A stretch of DNA of 64,000 nt from Rhodococcus sp. KBS0724 (GTDB lineage: Bacteria > Actinomycetota > Actinomycetes > Mycobacteriales > Mycobacteriaceae), in assembly GCF_005938745.2 (NCBI RefSeq), contig NZ_VCBX02000001.1:4850501-4914500 (forward strand), written 5' to 3'. Positions within the stretch are counted from its first letter, which is position 1. Every line of letters starts with the position of its first letter. Below are positions 63,520 to 64,000 of the stretch, piece after piece. Made by a program: the position numbers and the translations under genes. The notes beneath the pieces are model-generated. The model was not told the origin of the DNA and did not search any database. It saw nothing but the letters and a program-made list of their open reading frames with translations.

Positions 63520-64000
63520 GCCGTCACGATAGAGGCTGTGACCGCCGCACCGACGGCAAGCGTGTATGCCGACGAAACTCCGTAGCGGTCGATCAGCTGC
63601 CCCGCCAGCGCGGATCCGAGCGCCACGCCGACGCCAAGGCCGGTCACCGTCAACGTCATACCTTCGGTGAGTTTCTCGGGTGGAACGATCTGCTCGACAA
63701 GAGCCGTGGCGATGATGAGCGTCGGCGCGATTGTCGCGCCGGCCAGGACGTAGGCCGCTGCCAGTCCCGCGACGTTGCCGACCAGCAGGAGCGGAATGCT
63801 CAGGACGGTCACGGCAAGGGACGCGATCATCAACTGGCCGCGGAGCGAGCGCACCGGGTGGCGGGAGCCGAACACCAGTCCCACAATTCCCGATCCACCG
63901 GCAAACAGGGCGAGGACGACGGTCGCTGACCCGGGCGAATTCTGTTCCTGGGTGAACGCGATGGCACCCACGTCGATGACGCCGAACATGGTTCCCAGCA
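63465..64000 (-). CDS. MFS transporter, C-terminal part (5' end beyond window)
   Basis: The frame continues to the window edge; about 178 residues are visible, starting before MFGVIDVGAIAF. Five or six transmembrane helices are present, with the loop VFGSRHPVRSLRGQ between helices 2 and 3 and the cytoplasmic PPEKLTEGMTL segment. These fit the last half of a drug- or sugar-type major facilitator. An internal ATG at 63989 is not the start because the frame stays open upstream. Confidence 0.8.
   Translation of the reverse strand, partial: LGTMFGVIDVGAIAFTQEQNSPGSATVVLALFAGGSGIVGLVFGSRHPVRSLRGQLMIASLAVTVLSIPLLLVGNVAGLAAAYVLAGATIAPTLIIATALVEQIVPPEKLTEGMTLTVTGLGVGVALGSALAGQLIDRYGVSSAYTLAVGAAVTASIVTACLFVKPSASTARPSSTD

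Overview
This window is high-GC actinobacterial chromosome, most likely from Rhodococcus or a close mycolata relative. Gene content and order match the Mycobacterium tuberculosis Rv0486-Rv0530 neighbourhood, from memory and not checked here: mshA, YbjN gene, gpm, senX3-regX3, Rv0495c, ppx, Rv0497, Rv0498, proC, small HTH gene, bS22, epimerase, acyltransferase, SerB-like gene, glutaredoxin, hemA-hemC-hemD-hemB, then hemL and the ResA/CcdA/ResB/CcsB system. BldC, WS/DGAT acyltransferases, F420-type luciferase-like proteins and mycothiol synthesis also point to this group. No rRNA, tRNA, CRISPR array or insertion sequence was recognised.

Region 1-5067 is accessory DNA. Its left edge cuts a subtilisin-like S8 protease whose catalytic GTSFATP motif lies in the first 40 bases; its tail looks like the IetS protease of the two-gene IetAS anti-phage system. 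It is followed by a terminator, a small Cys-rich protein, a lipoprotein, a DUF2637 membrane protein, a winged-helix replication-type protein and a tyrosine integrase: part of an integrated conjugative or plasmid-like element. The right end of the element should lie between the integrase and the GNAT gene at 5068.

Region 5068-18271 holds a GNAT acetyltransferase, a cysteine desulfhydrase/synthase-like enzyme, DUF4229, bldC, then a tightly overlapping leftward block: hemL, histidine phosphatase, ResA, CcdA, ResB, CcsB (cytochrome c maturation) and a ParA-like ATPase. A lipoprotein and an acyl-CoA oxidase-like gene run rightward.

Region 18277-30626 is the most unusual part. A TetR gene and a membrane protein flank three copies of a 15-bp operator. 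Next comes a leftward cluster cysQ, cysD, cysNC, NTF2-like, SDR, sulfotransferase, DUF1214, solute-binding lipoprotein, divergent from another TetR gene across three related palindromes. It encodes PAPS synthesis, PAPS use and PAP removal in one unit and lacks any sulfate-reduction gene, so it looks like a dedicated regulated sulfation module with an unknown substrate.

Region 30640-43726 contains a CsoR-type copper sensor with its box, small membrane proteins (including a 51-residue one), and the heme operon rex-hemA-hemC-hemD-hemB with overlapping starts and stops. Four tandem 29-bp repeats cover the hemB stop codon. Then come glutaredoxin, a HAD phosphatase, an acyltransferase/epimerase pair, bS22 and a small HTH gene.

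Region 43853-64000 carries proC, a thioesterase with its MerR regulator, a TetR gene, a glycerolipid operon (WS/DGAT, PlsB, HAD-PlsC fusion), the Rv0498-Rv0495-like genes, SenX3-RegX3, phosphoglycerate mutase with a 17-bp palindrome over its start codon, an acyl-CoA ligase with tandem repeats over its stop codon, YbjN, mshA, an alpha/beta hydrolase and the end of an MFS transporter.
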